Translations under genes and position numbers: made by a program | Assembly (NCBI GenBank): GCA_946480695.1 | Contig: CAMLKG010000064.1 | Coordinates: 1 to 7,094, forward strand | Reading direction: 5' to 3' | Origin: an uncultured Cellvibrio sp. | Lineage (GTDB): Bacteria > Pseudomonadota > Gammaproteobacteria > Pseudomonadales > Cellvibrionaceae | Length of the DNA: 7,094 nucleotides | Shown: one piece after another, positions 6,660 through 7,094 of the stretch | Position numbering within the stretch: the stretch's first letter is position 1 | Layout: each line of letters opens with the position of its first letter | The notes under the pieces: generated by a model | Databases searched by the model: none | What the model was told of the DNA's origin: nothing | Seen by the model: the letters and a program-made list of their open reading frames with translations, nothing else

Positions 6660-7057
6660 CACTTTTACTATAAGTCGGATTAATTTAATTAATTTTTGTG
6701 AATTGATCGCGCTGTCAATTTGCGATACTGTGAAAGAATAAATATAAAAATTGATTTATATCCAAAAAAGTTTAAGTGTAGTTATAAGACCATAGCGCCA
6801 AATGGATACTTAAGGCGCCATAAAAAGAAAGGCCGTGATAAGAACGAGGGAAACAAGTGCTTTTTTCTGTGAAATGCAGCACTTTTCTGATTCGCCATCC
6901 AGTTGTAAATAATTTGTAGCCAAAACAGAAGATCTGTGTTAGTCGCGATGTAAAAAATTGTAGGATTTTTTTATCGAAGCTATTCAATTGATACTTTGTT
7001 AGCGCTACCAAAATAACAACAAACTGACTCACAACAACAAAAAAGGCGCGAACGACT
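6660..7057. other. AT-rich intergenic region without a credible gene
   Basis: About 400 bases with no convincing coding sequence on either strand. It holds AT-rich tracts (6681-6697 and 6741-6761) and a pure A/T 7-bp inverted repeat (ATATAAA 6742-6748 / TTTATAT 6755-6761). A GC inverted repeat lies at ATAGCGCC 6792-6799 / GGCGCCAT 6814-6821, with one mismatch. A 6-bp repeat AAGTGC (6855-6860) / GCACTT (6879-6884) is also present. A weak promoter-like match is TTGATC (6703-6708) with an extended -10 TGCGATACT (6721-6729) at a short 15-bp spacer. The right end holds an operator-like palindrome. It is probably the regulatory region of the gene starting at 7058; a small RNA cannot be excluded. 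Confidence 0.5.
6997..7010. promoter_or_regulatory. LacI-family-type operator palindrome
   Basis: TGTTAGCGCTACCA is a 14-bp even palindrome with 6 of 7 pairs matching and the central CG typical of LacI-family operators. It lies 47 nt before the ATG at 7058. A TTGATA (-35-like, 6988-6993) precedes it and CAAAAT (-10-like, 7009-7014) overlaps its end at a 15-bp spacer, so a bound regulator could block a promoter here. A matching half-site TGTTAG is also present at 6937-6942, exactly 60 bp upstream. The regulator is not in the window. Confidence 0.45.
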
Positions 7058-7094
7058 ATGTTGAAAACCCTGATTGTGTATGCCCATCTGCTCT
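7058..7094 (+). CDS. Start of an unidentified gene, probably a membrane protein (3' end missing)
   Basis: An ATG at 7058 opens a frame that runs to the window end and encodes MLKTLIVYAHLL, a hydrophobic N-terminus that suits a signal or membrane segment. AAAAGG at 7041-7046 is a weak ribosome site 11 nt upstream. The long upstream region with an operator-like site fits a true gene start. Twelve codons are too few to name a family. Confidence 0.5.
   Translation, partial: MLKTLIVYAHLL

Noticed and set aside
6713..6718. Minus-strand TTGACA as a -35 box
   Set aside because: No acceptable -10 box lies 16-18 bp away, and no minus-strand gene follows within this window.
6855..6890. AAGTGC / GCACTT repeat as a terminator
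   Set aside because: The stem is only 6 bp with an 18-nt loop and just four T after the start of the right arm; no gene ends nearby.
6772..7032. 86-codon minus-strand open frame in the right-hand intergenic region
   Set aside because: It starts at a GTG with no clear ribosome site, lies in AT-rich DNA overlapping the operator-like site, and its product shows no recognisable family features.

Overview
The window looks like chromosomal DNA of a gammaproteobacterium of the Cellvibrio / Cellvibrionales type. This is inferred from the long poly-serine linker joining domains of an exported protein (a habit of that group), the moderate GC content with AT-rich intergenic DNA, and the mix of families. 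It was not tested by any search. All recognisable genes are on the + strand.

Layout: (1) bases 1-3015 hold the 3' part (1004 codons) of a large exported multidomain cytochrome: YceI-like domain, Fn3-like domain, Ser/Thr linker, class I cytochrome c (CQGCH), then the planctomycete-type DUF1587/1595/1592/1588/1585 series with a second CxxCH. (2) After a 74-nt gap with a strong GC hairpin, 3090-4463 encodes its usual partner, a Tat-type DUF1552 (HXXSHH family) protein. A clear intrinsic terminator at 4483-4525 closes this pair. (3) 4582-5967 encodes a cytoplasmic zinc-ribbon / N2227-like (carnosine N-methyltransferase-like) methyltransferase with a PqqD-like C-terminal segment. (4) 6019-6564 encodes a four-helix cytochrome b561, closed by a second hairpin terminator at 6611-6659. 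(5) 6565-7057 is an AT-rich intergenic region with a LacI-type operator-like palindrome just upstream of (6) the first codons of another gene at 7058, cut by the window end.

How the parts may work together: genes 1 and 2 form a DUF1592/DUF1552 pair of unknown biochemical function, probably acting outside the cytoplasm with haem-based electron transfer. YceI proteins and cytochrome b561 are encoded side by side in other bacteria (E. coli yceI-yceJ). A YceI domain fused to a di-haem protein three genes from a b561 therefore suggests a redox locus in which b561 links membrane quinol to the exported cytochrome. The methyltransferase is the least expected member. Its substrate is not known, and its role with the other genes is inference from proximity only. 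No RNA genes, mobile elements or CRISPR arrays were seen.
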